From: a virus
IMG/VR virus record: IMGVR_UViG_3300025626_000019
Coordinates: 1 to 64,000 of that record
Strand: one strand, 5' to 3'
DNA length: 64,000 nt
Shown: positions 10,016 to 19,278 of the stretch, in pieces
How positions within the stretch are numbered: the first letter of the stretch is position 1
Layout: each line of letters starts with the position of its first letter
The notes under the pieces: generated by a model
What the model saw: only the letters and a program-made list of their open reading frames with translations
Databases searched by the model: none
Told to the model about the DNA's origin: nothing
Translations under genes and position numbers: made by a program

Positions 10016-13000
10016 TGAATACTGTTAGAGCTAACCGTTTCGAAATGGGTAGTGCTTCTACTTACATTGATAACGTATCAGGTCAATACGGTACAATTCG
10101 TGTAACTGGTAATACTGGTGGATATGCAGGTTATGCGATCAATGACGATTGGGTATTCATGTCATCTGGCGCAGGGGTTGCTGGTATCTACAACGATACG
10201 AACAATCAGTGGGCTACGATCTATCGCCAAGCAGGTGATACAGAACTTCATTGGGGTGGCGTAGAACAAGCCTCTACCAAAGATGGTTTCTTCTTAGGTA
10301 CTAATCAAGTTCGTTCGCCTATCTTCTATGATAGCGACAATACAACTTACTTCGGTAACTTTGGTGGAACATCAAGGTTCTTGGGTTTAACAGTTGATAA
10401 TGTCATCACAGGTAGTGTTTCTGGAAGTTCTGGGCAGTTGCGCAGTAAAGACAATAGAATTATTGAGCCAAATGAAGATAGTGCAAGCCGCCTAACGTTT
10501 GGTTTCACATCATGGAACAACAATAACACAGCACCATATGCTGATTACTTACACCTTAGATCATACGGTGACGCTTCTGGTGGATCAGACAACTTACTTA
10601 TGTTTAAGAAGTCTGGTCGTGGTATGCGTCTATGGCAACAAACTTGGAACTCAGGTACAGCATATTCTGCTTACTCTGATCTGGCTATCTACAACGCCAA
10701 CCCAGGTGGTGGTTCAAGTTCTAACTTCTATGCCGCTAGTTTCATCGATGCAGATGATACATCCTTCTTTGTAAACCCATCGGGCATATCTAAGATTAAG
10801 CACCTAGAAGTTGCTGGCGAGAACCTTAACGCATCTTACTCACATGCGGCAATCGAAGTACGTGAGTACAACTACGGTGGCGCACAAACAGATAACGATG
10901 CTACAGCACCAAGGATTGGTTTCCATTGGGGTGGCAGAGTTGCTTCTCAGATCAGACTAGCTTCTAACTCTGAAATTCAGATCAGAAACAATCCTGGTAC
11001 TGGCTATGAAAGCTTCCGTGCTAATAACATCTACTCACAGGGTAGTACATATGCTGGGCGTTACTATGATCGTGACAACACAGCATATTATGGAGACTTT
11101 GCATCTACATCTATCGTTAATATTCTTGATGTTCGTGGAGAAATCTACAACGATGGTTGGTTCCGTAACGATACATCTGGTCGTGGTCTTTACAACACAC
11201 CAAACAACATGCACTTCTATTCTAGTGATAGTGACAGTTGGAGAATTCGTTCTGCACAGAATACAATATCTCTTGAGTTCTCAACGAACGCTGATGTGTA
11301 TCGTGGTAGAGTATATGCAACTAACTCTGACGAGATTGGTTTCTTGTCGCAAGATAGTGGTTGGTCGCTAAGAACTACCAATAGTGTCGTAGATGCACAC
11401 CATAGCTTCTACGCTCCTATCATGTACGATAGAGACAACACGTCTTACTTTGTGAACCCATCTAGCGACTCACTCTTTAATGGTGACATTAGAGCAAATA
11501 GATTTGTACACAAAGATGATGTTTCACAAAACGACGCATTTGGTATATACTTCTCATCTAATGAATCTGACTCTTACGCAATTTACAGAGAACCAGGTGG
11601 TTGGTCTAACCCATATCCAGACTTGAAAATTGCTTTCCACACTGGTATCCGTATGGGTGCTTATCATAGTTATAACGGCATTCGCTTCATGAACGATGCG
11701 AATAGTACAACTCAGGTTATGTCAATCAACAACGGTTCTGATCCTTTGGGTCAAAATGACGTATACGTTAACAACGCATTACAAGCTGGTGGTTCGTTAC
11801 GCGCACCTATCTTCTACGACTCAAATAACACAGGTCGTTATACAGACCCTGCGTCTACATCTCAAATGGGTACAATCGAATGGGATCAACTTAACGCAAG
11901 AGATATGGGCGACTTTATTACCTTATACGGTGACAACAGCACAAACCACTCAATCTCTTCAAGAAACGCTTCTGGTAGCAATGCTGATGATATTCGTATC
12001 AACTCATATGGTTCTGTGTATATTAACCTAGACTCAAACGTCAACAATAGTTCTGGTGCTGACTTTATGATTGGTCGCCACGGTCAGGCAACTGGTACTA
12101 TTAATAACACCGACTTGTTTAGAGTTTATGGCGATGCAAACTATGCTTACTCAGCATTCAGTTTCCGTGCGCCTATTTTCTACGACTCGAACAACACTGG
12201 GTTCTATTGTGATCCGTCAAGTGCATCTAACTTCAACACGAGTGTTCGTGCCAACGAGATTTATGCTCGTAACTGGTTCCGTAATGACAACTCTGGCGAA
12301 GGTTTGTATAACCAAAATACAGGCTTCCATGCATATTCGTATCAAGGTAGATATTTTGCACTTACTGGCAATAATAACAACAGTGATGTTCACGTACAGC
12401 TTAGAGCAACGTATAATGGTAACATTCGCATGTGGCTACACGGTGCGAGTAACAACTACTGTGGCTATCTGAACACTGGTGGGCAGTGGATATTGCGCAC
12501 ACGAATGCAAGATGGTTATTCTCCTGCAATCGAATTCCGTGAAGAAGGTAACGAAAGTTGGACAGGTAACCCAGGGAACGATGTTGGTAAGATTGAATAT
12601 CACTCAAACCGTATGTATATTGTTGCTGGTGCTAACTCTAATAGAATTTGCCAATTCCGTAGAGATGGTTCTGACAAATCATATGTTGATAACAACGGTC
12701 TATATGTTGGTACAGCTACGTCAGCAAGATGGGCTGACCTTGCGGAAAGATATTCGGCAGACGACATGTATGAAAATGCAACTGTTATGGGTATGAACCT
12801 TGACGGTGACTCTGAGATTACTAAGTGGGAGCCTGGAATGCCTCTCGTGGGTGTTATCTCAACAAACCCAGCGGTTCAAATGAACGATATGGGAATTGAA
12901 CCCGGAAGTAATTCCGTGAAAGCAAGAATGAACCCATTCATTGCTCTTAAAGGTCGTATCCCATGCCTAGTAAGCGAAGACGTCAAAAAAGGTCAGTGGG

Positions 13001-13125
13001 TAATCCCTGCGGGCGACGGTAAAGCTAAGGGTGTGGACTATGGAACTCCCGGTATAAATAGCTATGAGATTATTGGTATCGCCCTTTCTGACAGTAAGGA
13101 CGGTGAAGTAGAGGTGAAAGTATAA
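10012..13125 (+). CDS. Giant tail-fibre-like protein, segment 4 of 4 (C-terminal)
   Basis: This 1037-residue C-terminal part has many further YDSNNTGFYCDPSSAS-type repeats, FRNDTSGRGLYN blocks and RAPIFYDS units. The last 140 residues (ARWADLAERYSADDMYENAT, then GVISTNPAVQMN and KKGQWVIPAGDGKAKG) match the terminal domain seen on many phage fibre and peptidase-like structural proteins. The stop at 13,123-13,125 lies one base before the next ATG, so it is tightly coupled to the Cys-tail gene. Confidence 0.8.
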   Translation: MMNTVRANRFEMGSASTYIDNVSGQYGTIRVTGNTGGYAGYAINDDWVFMSSGAGVAGIYNDTNNQWATIYRQAGDTELHWGGVEQASTKDGFFLGTNQVRSPIFYDSDNTTYFGNFGGTSRFLGLTVDNVITGSVSGSSGQLRSKDNRIIEPNEDSASRLTFGFTSWNNNNTAPYADYLHLRSYGDASGGSDNLLMFKKSGRGMRLWQQTWNSGTAYSAYSDLAIYNANPGGGSSSNFYAASFIDADDTSFFVNPSGISKIKHLEVAGENLNASYSHAAIEVREYNYGGAQTDNDATAPRIGFHWGGRVASQIRLASNSEIQIRNNPGTGYESFRANNIYSQGSTYAGRYYDRDNTAYYGDFASTSIVNILDVRGEIYNDGWFRNDTSGRGLYNTPNNMHFYSSDSDSWRIRSAQNTISLEFSTNADVYRGRVYATNSDEIGFLSQDSGWSLRTTNSVVDAHHSFYAPIMYDRDNTSYFVNPSSDSLFNGDIRANRFVHKDDVSQNDAFGIYFSSNESDSYAIYREPGGWSNPYPDLKIAFHTGIRMGAYHSYNGIRFMNDANSTTQVMSINNGSDPLGQNDVYVNNALQAGGSLRAPIFYDSNNTGRYTDPASTSQMGTIEWDQLNARDMGDFITLYGDNSTNHSISSRNASGSNADDIRINSYGSVYINLDSNVNNSSGADFMIGRHGQATGTINNTDLFRVYGDANYAYSAFSFRAPIFYDSNNTGFYCDPSSASNFNTSVRANEIYARNWFRNDNSGEGLYNQNTGFHAYSYQGRYFALTGNNNNSDVHVQLRATYNGNIRMWLHGASNNYCGYLNTGGQWILRTRMQDGYSPAIEFREEGNESWTGNPGNDVGKIEYHSNRMYIVAGANSNRICQFRRDGSDKSYVDNNGLYVGTATSARWADLAERYSADDMYENATVMGMNLDGDSEITKWEPGMPLVGVISTNPAVQMNDMGIEPGSNSVKARMNPFIALKGRIPCLVSEDVKKGQWVIPAGDGKAKGVDYGTPGINSYEIIGIALSDSKDGEVEVKV
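13053..13060 (+). promoter_or_regulatory. Candidate late promoter TATAAATA before the Cys-tail genes
   Basis: An exact TATAAATA lies inside the end of the fibre gene, 67 bases before the ATG of the first Cys-tail protein. It is well placed to add late transcription of the Cys-tail and rSAM operon. It could also be a chance match within coding sequence. Confidence 0.45.
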
Positions 13126-13126
13126 T

Positions 13127-13540
13127 ATGCCAACATATGCACAATTGAATAGTAGTATGCAATCTAAGGCGGGCGCACAACTACGAACCTTTGATAGGGG
13201 CATTAATATTGCCATTGATTCTTGGGTTCGTATTTGGGGTTTCGATAGCACTTATGGATCATGGATGATTGTTAACGGCTATGGTTGGTATGGTCGTTCG
13301 AACCATTACCACAGATTCGAATACGTTAACGCAAACAACACATTGTTTAATAACTACCTTGATGGTGGAATATATACTGGTGGGATTATCCGTTCCCAAG
13401 ATGTTATTGATTCAATTAACAGTGTTGTGCGAAGAGCGGTTGATTTGTGCGAAGGCAGAATAACCAACAGAAGTATGACTGCACGTCCATGTCACCAAAG
13501 TTGCCATAGTAGTTGCCACACATCGAGAGGTAGACGCTAA
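13127..13540 (+). CDS. Small protein with C-terminal (CHxS)3-RGRR tail, copy 1
   Basis: A protein of 137 residues with no family recognised. The body shares GAQLRTFDR, YVNANNTLFNNY, DGGI, RRAVDL and EGRI with the next gene, so the two are paralogues. It ends in three tetrapeptide repeats, CHQS-CHSS-CHTS, followed by RGRR. It lies directly behind the giant fibre gene and directly before the rSAM genes, and overlaps copy 2 as TAATG. Inference: a late virion protein or peptide substrate whose Cys/His tail is modified by the neighbouring rSAM enzymes. Metal binding by the CH repeats is the main alternative. Confidence 0.8.
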   Translation: MPTYAQLNSSMQSKAGAQLRTFDRGINIAIDSWVRIWGFDSTYGSWMIVNGYGWYGRSNHYHRFEYVNANNTLFNNYLDGGIYTGGIIRSQDVIDSINSVVRRAVDLCEGRITNRSMTARPCHQSCHSSCHTSRGRR

Positions 13541-13956
13541 TGACCGCAGATAGAGGTGATATTAACAGTTGGGTGCAAACATATAGTGGCGCACAACTCA
13601 GAACATTTGATAGAACTATTACATATACGGTAAATACGTATGTTCGATATTATCGGTTTGATAGTACGTGGGGTGGGGCGTTGAGGCTTGACGGTAGACA
13701 ATATACTACAAATACCAACTTTACTAGAAGATATGAATACGTAAACGCAAACAATACCCTATTCAATAACTATATTGACGGTGGTATTAATGGCGGTCAG
13801 CTTATGTATGCACAAGATATCGTAGATACTGTAGAAGACAACGTAAGAAGAGCGGTTGACCTAATTGAAGGTAGGATTAATAGTACGTATCAAGTAATTA
13901 ACGCATGCCATGCTAGTTGCCATAGTAGCTGTCATACATCAAGAGGAAGACGTTAA
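13540..13956 (+). CDS. Small protein with C-terminal (CHxS)3-RGRR tail, copy 2
   Basis: A protein of 138 residues, paralogous to the preceding gene. The bodies have diverged considerably, yet the last 12 residues are identical (SCHSSCHTSRGRR, preceded by CHA here and CHQ in copy 1). Such conservation of only the tail and a central YVNANNTLFNNY block points to a functional tail. It starts at a TAATG overlap and ends one base before the first rSAM gene. No signal peptide or membrane segment was seen. Function unknown; the proposed role as rSAM substrate is inference from context. Confidence 0.8.
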   Translation: MTADRGDINSWVQTYSGAQLRTFDRTITYTVNTYVRYYRFDSTWGGALRLDGRQYTTNTNFTRRYEYVNANNTLFNNYIDGGINGGQLMYAQDIVDTVEDNVRRAVDLIEGRINSTYQVINACHASCHSSCHTSRGRR

Positions 13957-13957
13957 A

Positions 13958-15133
13958 ATGACAATGCAAAAATCATATTGTAAGCAAATGAGATATTCTG
14001 GTCCAGAGAGTTTGTCTCCTGATAGTGCATCCAAGTTTGATGTTCTCATTCAGATGGAAGTTTTGGCTGGATGCGATCACGGTTGTTTGGGTTGTTTTGT
14101 CGATAAGAACATCGATCCTGATATGAACCAACAGATCATCGACAGAGCAAAGGAACTTGCTGATGGTGTAGCCAGAACTGGTCTTAACCTCAGAGAATTT
14201 GTTATCGGACCTACAGACTTCTTCACAGCCAAGAACACAGAGTCAGTATTAAATAACTCAGTAGTCCAAGAGATTATGAGAGAACACACAGGCGCTCGTA
14301 TTGCCGCTCCTGCTAAGTTTGATATTGCTACTATGGATAAAGTAAAAGAAATCTTTGCTGTCCTTGATGACGAAGACAAATACCGTCGTGACATGATCAT
14401 TGAGTTTATTATGCCAATTGGCAGAGTAGAACAGATGTTGAACGATGACGAATATTTCGACAATGTTATGGAAAAAGTAGAGTTCTTTAAGAATAATACA
14501 CCAAAGCAAATGGATTGGTCTTGGACGCTTCAAGCATCTAATGTTGTTGGTAAGAAGATTGACAAAGAAACATACAATAAGATCATTCAAAAATCAGTAA
14601 ACGAATACGAAACTATTGTAGAGATGAACCCAGCTTTCTCAAGGGCGAGATCACAGTTGGTACAGCGTAGAAACCTATTTGGTTGGAATGATTTTCTTGG
14701 TAAAGTTATTGACAAAGATAATGCACAAGAAACTGTTATGTCAATGGCTAACTTGTATTGTAACTCAATCAACTTTGTTGGTCTTACAATCGTACCAGGA
14801 GAAAACGGACCTACCACACACTTGAATGTAATGCTACATGAGCAAGCATTCTTCTTAAACAATAAAAACCTAGACGTCACAGGTCTTACATTCGAAGAAA
14901 TATTGGATCGTAAAAATGAGCTAGTGACGAAGGGTATAAATAGATCAAGTAAGGTATCTGATTGTAACGGATGTCAATTCGCGGTAGCATGTGCTTCCCG
15001 ATTGATTTTTGAAGCTCAAGAAACTTTAAACGTTGATGGATGTGTTTTAAACAAAGATGTCCTTGCGGAATATAACCCATACGATTGGACTTGGAACGAC
15101 GATGCGATGGAAAAACTAGGAGTGACATCATGA
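13958..15133 (+). CDS. Radical SAM protein A1 (GPTD-type)
   Basis: The start is placed at the ATG after AGAGGAAG, two bases beyond the previous stop, giving 391 residues. The rSAM iron-sulfur motif CDHGCLGC uses C39, C43 and C46. Instead of a GGE motif it has VIGPTDFFTAKN, shared by all five + strand rSAMs. A C-terminal C336-x2-C339-x5-C345 with a later Cys in NVDGCVLN resembles a SPASM/twitch auxiliary cluster, typical of peptide-modifying rSAMs. It is the first gene after the Cys-tail proteins and overlaps the next gene as ATGA. Substrate unknown; the Cys-tail proteins are the prime candidates. Confidence 0.85.
   Translation: MTMQKSYCKQMRYSGPESLSPDSASKFDVLIQMEVLAGCDHGCLGCFVDKNIDPDMNQQIIDRAKELADGVARTGLNLREFVIGPTDFFTAKNTESVLNNSVVQEIMREHTGARIAAPAKFDIATMDKVKEIFAVLDDEDKYRRDMIIEFIMPIGRVEQMLNDDEYFDNVMEKVEFFKNNTPKQMDWSWTLQASNVVGKKIDKETYNKIIQKSVNEYETIVEMNPAFSRARSQLVQRRNLFGWNDFLGKVIDKDNAQETVMSMANLYCNSINFVGLTIVPGENGPTTHLNVMLHEQAFFLNNKNLDVTGLTFEEILDRKNELVTKGINRSSKVSDCNGCQFAVACASRLIFEAQETLNVDGCVLNKDVLAEYNPYDWTWNDDAMEKLGVTS
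14935..14942 (+). promoter_or_regulatory. TATAAATA octamer inside rSAM A1
   Basis: An exact late-promoter word lies within the A1 coding sequence, about 190 bases before the next start. It may be an internal promoter or chance. Confidence 0.25.
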
Positions 15134-16215
15134 TAGGCCAACACCTTTATTTTTTGAATAACAGAAAGTATATTACAAACTCAACTAACCTCGAAACTGT
15201 ATTTTTCGAGATGAACTCATTTTACCACACGAAAACACCTAGAACGGTTTGCATGATTGAATCATCAATGCCAGACAGCAAAATCGTCGAGTATGATGTA
15301 AGAGTACGTGCCGATAGCATTCGCGCAGGTGCTGGTGTTGACATCATTTTCAAACCTTGGGAAGAAGTTTGTACTAGTGAGTTTATCCAAAATAGTGAAA
15401 AGTATATTCTTGTAGCTTGGGAAGAAGAAGATCAAATTCAAATCCATGCAAGATACGCTGCTGGATTGCTGACTGCATCTGGTTTCTATCCTGATGCCTC
15501 TACGGCAACAATCAACACCATGGTTGGCGATTTTATGGAAAAAATCTTCGACTGCGATAGTATGTTTACATTCATGTCAGCGGCTCCTGCTGTTCAAGAT
15601 ATGTCTGATACTGTTGAAGCTATTCTCAACAACCCAGAAACACCACCATTCGACGTTACATATCAAAATGGCAAGAACTTCAGCTATGACTTCTTGTTCT
15701 TCTTAAATGAATACTACCCATGTGCGGAAGTACAATCATTGTTGATTGAGAAGTTTACAATTCATAGTGCTGATATGGCACAAGATGTTATGGAACACTT
15801 TACATCACGTCGCCACTATTTAGCCTACATCCTTTCTGTAATTGATTGGATGAATGCTAATGATCTACCAGTAGACAAGCAATTGTTTGTTAATGAGGTT
15901 TACATGAAAGCCGCTAATAAGGGCAACTATCAAATTGCGTTTTATAAATTAGAAGAACTATGGAATACAGTAAAAGATAACGAAGCTTTCATTCTTGCCC
16001 ACACTGATAAAAGAGATAATACAAGAGATGGTTGGGAATTTTGGGATATGTATACCGAAATAAGCAATGTATTCCCTATTGTTAAGAAGGTGCTTGAGCG
16101 CAGTTTTGACATGGATAACCTAACAGAAGATTTGAGACTTATTAACACTGATGTTCAGTTCTTCTCTAAGAGACAGAATAGAATTCCATACTTGATACAC
16201 AAATACACATTATAG
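15130..16215 (+). CDS. Unknown protein in the rSAM operon (361 aa)
   Basis: The ATG at 15,130 overlaps the A1 stop (ATGA), so translation is probably coupled. The protein is soluble-looking and acidic, with no motif I recognise, no signal peptide and no membrane segment. The C-terminal half is helix-like (YLAYILSVIDWMNANDLP, FYKLEELWNTVKDNEAF). Its position between rSAM A1 and A2 in a tightly packed operon suggests a partner, scaffold or co-substrate of the modification system. That is inference from context only. Confidence 0.8.
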   Translation: MIGQHLYFLNNRKYITNSTNLETVFFEMNSFYHTKTPRTVCMIESSMPDSKIVEYDVRVRADSIRAGAGVDIIFKPWEEVCTSEFIQNSEKYILVAWEEEDQIQIHARYAAGLLTASGFYPDASTATINTMVGDFMEKIFDCDSMFTFMSAAPAVQDMSDTVEAILNNPETPPFDVTYQNGKNFSYDFLFFLNEYYPCAEVQSLLIEKFTIHSADMAQDVMEHFTSRRHYLAYILSVIDWMNANDLPVDKQLFVNEVYMKAANKGNYQIAFYKLEELWNTVKDNEAFILAHTDKRDNTRDGWEFWDMYTEISNVFPIVKKVLERSFDMDNLTEDLRLINTDVQFFSKRQNRIPYLIHKYTL

Positions 16216-16225
16216 GATGTAATAA

Positions 16226-17128
16226 ATGAATGATAATGAAAATAACTTGAACCCAGATAGAGAATTTGACGATCATAAATTTTCAGAGCGTGAGAAGAAC
16301 TTTAAAGCTTACACTTTACCTCTTGCGCCCCAAGATTTGGTTGCGATCTATAAGGAAAAAGAAAAAAATAAAGATTTTATTCTGTACGTAGATTACCACA
16401 GGACTAAAGAAAAGTTGAGTGCTAAGCATATTATCATATACTTGGCGAATACTAACTTTAAGGCTGGGTTTACTTTCTTGGATGAAGAATTGGTTACGGA
16501 ATACATCAAATCAGATTTTATGGTTGATTGTCCAATTCTTGTACGCATGCTCTCAGTTATCGTTAGAATGAGATTGCACTACGATATTAACGATGCCGAA
16601 AAGAAGTTGCTTCTTTTGTTTCCAGAAGAAAAAGTACATGAATATATCGAAGGTAACCTCGAATTAGTTGATGAACTAATCGAAACTATTAGAGATGCCG
16701 TGCCGTGGGCGATGACAAATCTATATGAAAACCTAAATGAACAAGACAAAGAAATTGAGGTAGAACTCAAGAACTTTGTGGGTGATATTGAGGTTTATGA
16801 TAAGCCATCGAACTGTGGACCTAATGTTGCGCGTTTCATCACAGAAGCGTGGGATGGATTTTTGTGTATCGTTCACAACATGGGTGTTAGTACGACGTAT
16901 AATAAAGCAGTTTACAATGCACAACCAAAGTATTTTGGCAAAGATTTGTACTACATCATGAATGAGACTAGGGTTATTGATCAGATTATGGCGATGTTCC
17001 CCGACTGGTTTTGGGTTAAAATTGAGACTCTAGACTTGAATAAGTTGCTAGAGGAATCTGAAGGCGACCACATCGAAGAATCTATCGACAAGATCGAAGA
17101 TAAGTTTGATGATAGTCCATCTGAATAG
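16226..17128 (+). CDS. Unknown protein in the rSAM operon (300 aa)
   Basis: It starts at an ATG after GGATG, ten bases after the previous stop. It is an acidic protein with a charged N-terminus (EFDDHKFSEREKNFKAY) and a very acidic C-terminus (EESEGDHIEESIDKIEDKF). The middle is helix-rich (ILVRMLSVIVRMRLHYD). No known family was recognised. It overlaps the start of rSAM A2 by about 20 bases. Conservation of this pair between rSAM genes in other phages would show whether it belongs to the system. Confidence 0.8.
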   Translation: MNDNENNLNPDREFDDHKFSEREKNFKAYTLPLAPQDLVAIYKEKEKNKDFILYVDYHRTKEKLSAKHIIIYLANTNFKAGFTFLDEELVTEYIKSDFMVDCPILVRMLSVIVRMRLHYDINDAEKKLLLLFPEEKVHEYIEGNLELVDELIETIRDAVPWAMTNLYENLNEQDKEIEVELKNFVGDIEVYDKPSNCGPNVARFITEAWDGFLCIVHNMGVSTTYNKAVYNAQPKYFGKDLYYIMNETRVIDQIMAMFPDWFWVKIETLDLNKLLEESEGDHIEESIDKIEDKFDDSPSE

Positions 17129-18131
17129 CACATATGCGGGATATTACTCTTATAATGCAGACGAAAGCCCCATAAACACAGACTTTCTTAGAACAGAAAT
17201 CAATCTGGACATATTGCATGGCTGTAGCCAAATGTGTCCGGGTTGCTTTATCCCTCGAAAGAACTTGACTAAGGCAGACAACCTAGAAACTCTGTATAAT
17301 CTTCTTATCAAAGGTGCGTATTACCCCGACGAAATAACCGTCGGACCTACAGACATATTTGATGCTGAGAACTTTAGTGATATTATGAACCATCCCTATA
17401 TGGAAAAGCTCTATGGGATTTCAGCTATTGGTTTCACGTCTACGCTTACACAACCATACGCAATGGTCAAAGATAAACTTGCAAAGATATGGTCTTTGTA
17501 TAAAAACATTCACCGTGTTCCTGATATTGACTTTAAGATTGTTTTAGATATAGATAAGTATCTTGATGGAGATAACGATCATTTCTATAAGAATTTAGAA
17601 TTGTTTAAACTAGGCTCAGTTCAATTTCGTGTCAATTACCACAAAGATATATTCAAAAGAATTTCGTATAATGAATTAGCTCAAAGAGTATTTGATGATT
17701 TCAATGCTCCTGTTGTCATAACACCTTCTTTCCTTACTGATAGGAACGTTAGAGGTAAAGTAAGTCAACACCTAGAAAACTTTAGACGTGAGATGGTAGA
17801 ACAAAAAATCGACAAACAGTGGCTAAACCTTTACACGTTCTTTGATGCTAAGTTTAATGGATATGGTTGCCAAAACTATAGTTTTTATAATAACAAGCTA
17901 TACCTCAACCCATTCTTATACGACGTGATCATACAAAGAACACCACAGTTCGAAACAACTATGGATGCTAATACTTTATATGATAATATCGAATATGCAC
18001 AACAAGTTGATGATTGTAATGGTTGTGAATACATGATGAGTTGTGCTGAGCGCAACATACACTTGTATATGGAGTCGAGAGGATTAGGCAGTTGTGTTGC
18101 TCTTAAGGAGTACATGTATGCCTCTAATTAA
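17109..18131 (+). CDS. Radical SAM protein A2 (GPTD-type)
   Basis: About 340 residues. The start is taken at the ATG at 17,109 inside the end of the previous gene; a TTG lies just before it. The cluster motif CSQMCPGC uses C39, C43 and C46. The family marker TVGPTDIFDAEN follows. The C-terminus has DDCNGCEYMMSCAER and a further Cys in RGLGSCVALKE, a SPASM-like C-x2-C-x5-C pattern. The segment YLNPFLYDV parallels YLSPF[IM]YE in A3 and A4. It is a paralogue of A1 and A3-A5 and probably an iron-sulfur, S-adenosylmethionine-dependent peptide modifier; substrate unknown. Confidence 0.85.
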   Translation: MIVHLNSTYAGYYSYNADESPINTDFLRTEINLDILHGCSQMCPGCFIPRKNLTKADNLETLYNLLIKGAYYPDEITVGPTDIFDAENFSDIMNHPYMEKLYGISAIGFTSTLTQPYAMVKDKLAKIWSLYKNIHRVPDIDFKIVLDIDKYLDGDNDHFYKNLELFKLGSVQFRVNYHKDIFKRISYNELAQRVFDDFNAPVVITPSFLTDRNVRGKVSQHLENFRREMVEQKIDKQWLNLYTFFDAKFNGYGCQNYSFYNNKLYLNPFLYDVIIQRTPQFETTMDANTLYDNIEYAQQVDDCNGCEYMMSCAERNIHLYMESRGLGSCVALKEYMYASN

Positions 18132-19278
18132 GAACAACCTACACTACGAAATGACCACAGAGACGCAAACTAAGCCAGTGAGCGCAGTGAAGATACAACT
18201 TGATGTCTTGGATGGATGTCACCACAAATGCCCTGGGTGCTTCGTACACAGACGTGGCAACAGTAGTGATGAGCATCAGCTAGAGAATGCCAAGAGGTTT
18301 ATACGAGACATTACTGATCAAGGTATTCTTGTTGATGAGATGCTTATAGGTCCGACTGACTTTCTTGCCTCTGAAAACTTCTATGAGGTTATGCCACATC
18401 TGTTAGATATTATCAATGATAATAGCCCAATACTTGCATTCGTGTCAACCCTTATTGATGGAGATATTAAAAGGTTTTGTCAATACATTACTGATAATGT
18501 AAACCTTGACACAGAGATTGAAATTGGTATTGCGACTAACCCACACAAATTCTTCAATGAAGATTATATTGAACACGTATCAGAAATACTAAACTACATA
18601 GACAAGAACCTCAAGCATGAGGTCACATATACGTTCGTTGTTAATATAAAAGATTATGGGTTAGATTACGAAGCATTGCATGATCAAGCTGTAAAACGTT
18701 TTGATACCATATTAGACTTCATTCCTTCTGTGTCTCGCTCTCACAAGGCAAACATAATCTTAAAGACCCTTGATGAATTTAATGAATACTTTAGCACATG
18801 GCATCGTGAATCTAAACTAAACAATATTATGGTAGATCACAGCCATGCAGGAATGAACTATACGGTGTTGAACTACAAAAGAGGCGAGTGGTATCTTAGT
18901 CCGTTTATGTATGAAAATATGGCTATCTACCATGACATGTTCAAAGTAGATAACTTTAACTCAGTTAATGTTATGGTGGAGCAACAAATAGAAAGCGCTA
19001 AGGGAACTGAGTGTGAAGATTGTCCCTTGTTCTTCTCTTGTTACAACAGAAAGATCATAATGCTAAGAGATTACCTTGGCGTGGATCGTTGTATTGCTCC
19101 TAAGGAGAACATGCTAAATAACATACATAACTATAACGCACCCGCCCAAACAATGTATCAATGGGATGGGTACACTGTAGAGAAAGATAAACAAGGCTAT
19201 CGAAAGAAGTTTCTGGTTACTGAGGATGATGACCCAGAATTAAAAAGAATTGAGGATATTTCTTATGTTAAACAATGA
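18118..19278 (+). CDS. Radical SAM protein A3 (GPTD-type)
   Basis: The start at ATG 18,118 follows AAGGAG by a good spacing, overlaps the end of A2, and gives 386 residues. The cluster motif CHHKCPGC uses C34, C38 and C41. The family marker is LIGPTDFLASEN. The conserved IPSVSRSHKAN and YLSPFMYEN segments are shared with A4. The auxiliary-cluster-like motif is ECEDCPLFFSC, with a later Cys in GVDRCIAPKEN. After this it has an unusual charged C-terminal extension of about 50 residues (KDKQGYRKKFLVTEDDD). Role inferred as for A1. Confidence 0.85.
   Translation: MPLIKNNLHYEMTTETQTKPVSAVKIQLDVLDGCHHKCPGCFVHRRGNSSDEHQLENAKRFIRDITDQGILVDEMLIGPTDFLASENFYEVMPHLLDIINDNSPILAFVSTLIDGDIKRFCQYITDNVNLDTEIEIGIATNPHKFFNEDYIEHVSEILNYIDKNLKHEVTYTFVVNIKDYGLDYEALHDQAVKRFDTILDFIPSVSRSHKANIILKTLDEFNEYFSTWHRESKLNNIMVDHSHAGMNYTVLNYKRGEWYLSPFMYENMAIYHDMFKVDNFNSVNVMVEQQIESAKGTECEDCPLFFSCYNRKIIMLRDYLGVDRCIAPKENMLNNIHNYNAPAQTMYQWDGYTVEKDKQGYRKKFLVTEDDDPELKRIEDISYVKQ

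Noticed and set aside
13480-13956. C-type haem attachment in the CHxSCHSSCH tails
   Set aside because: Spacing is C-x3-C-H rather than C-x2-C-H, and no signal peptide is present for export.
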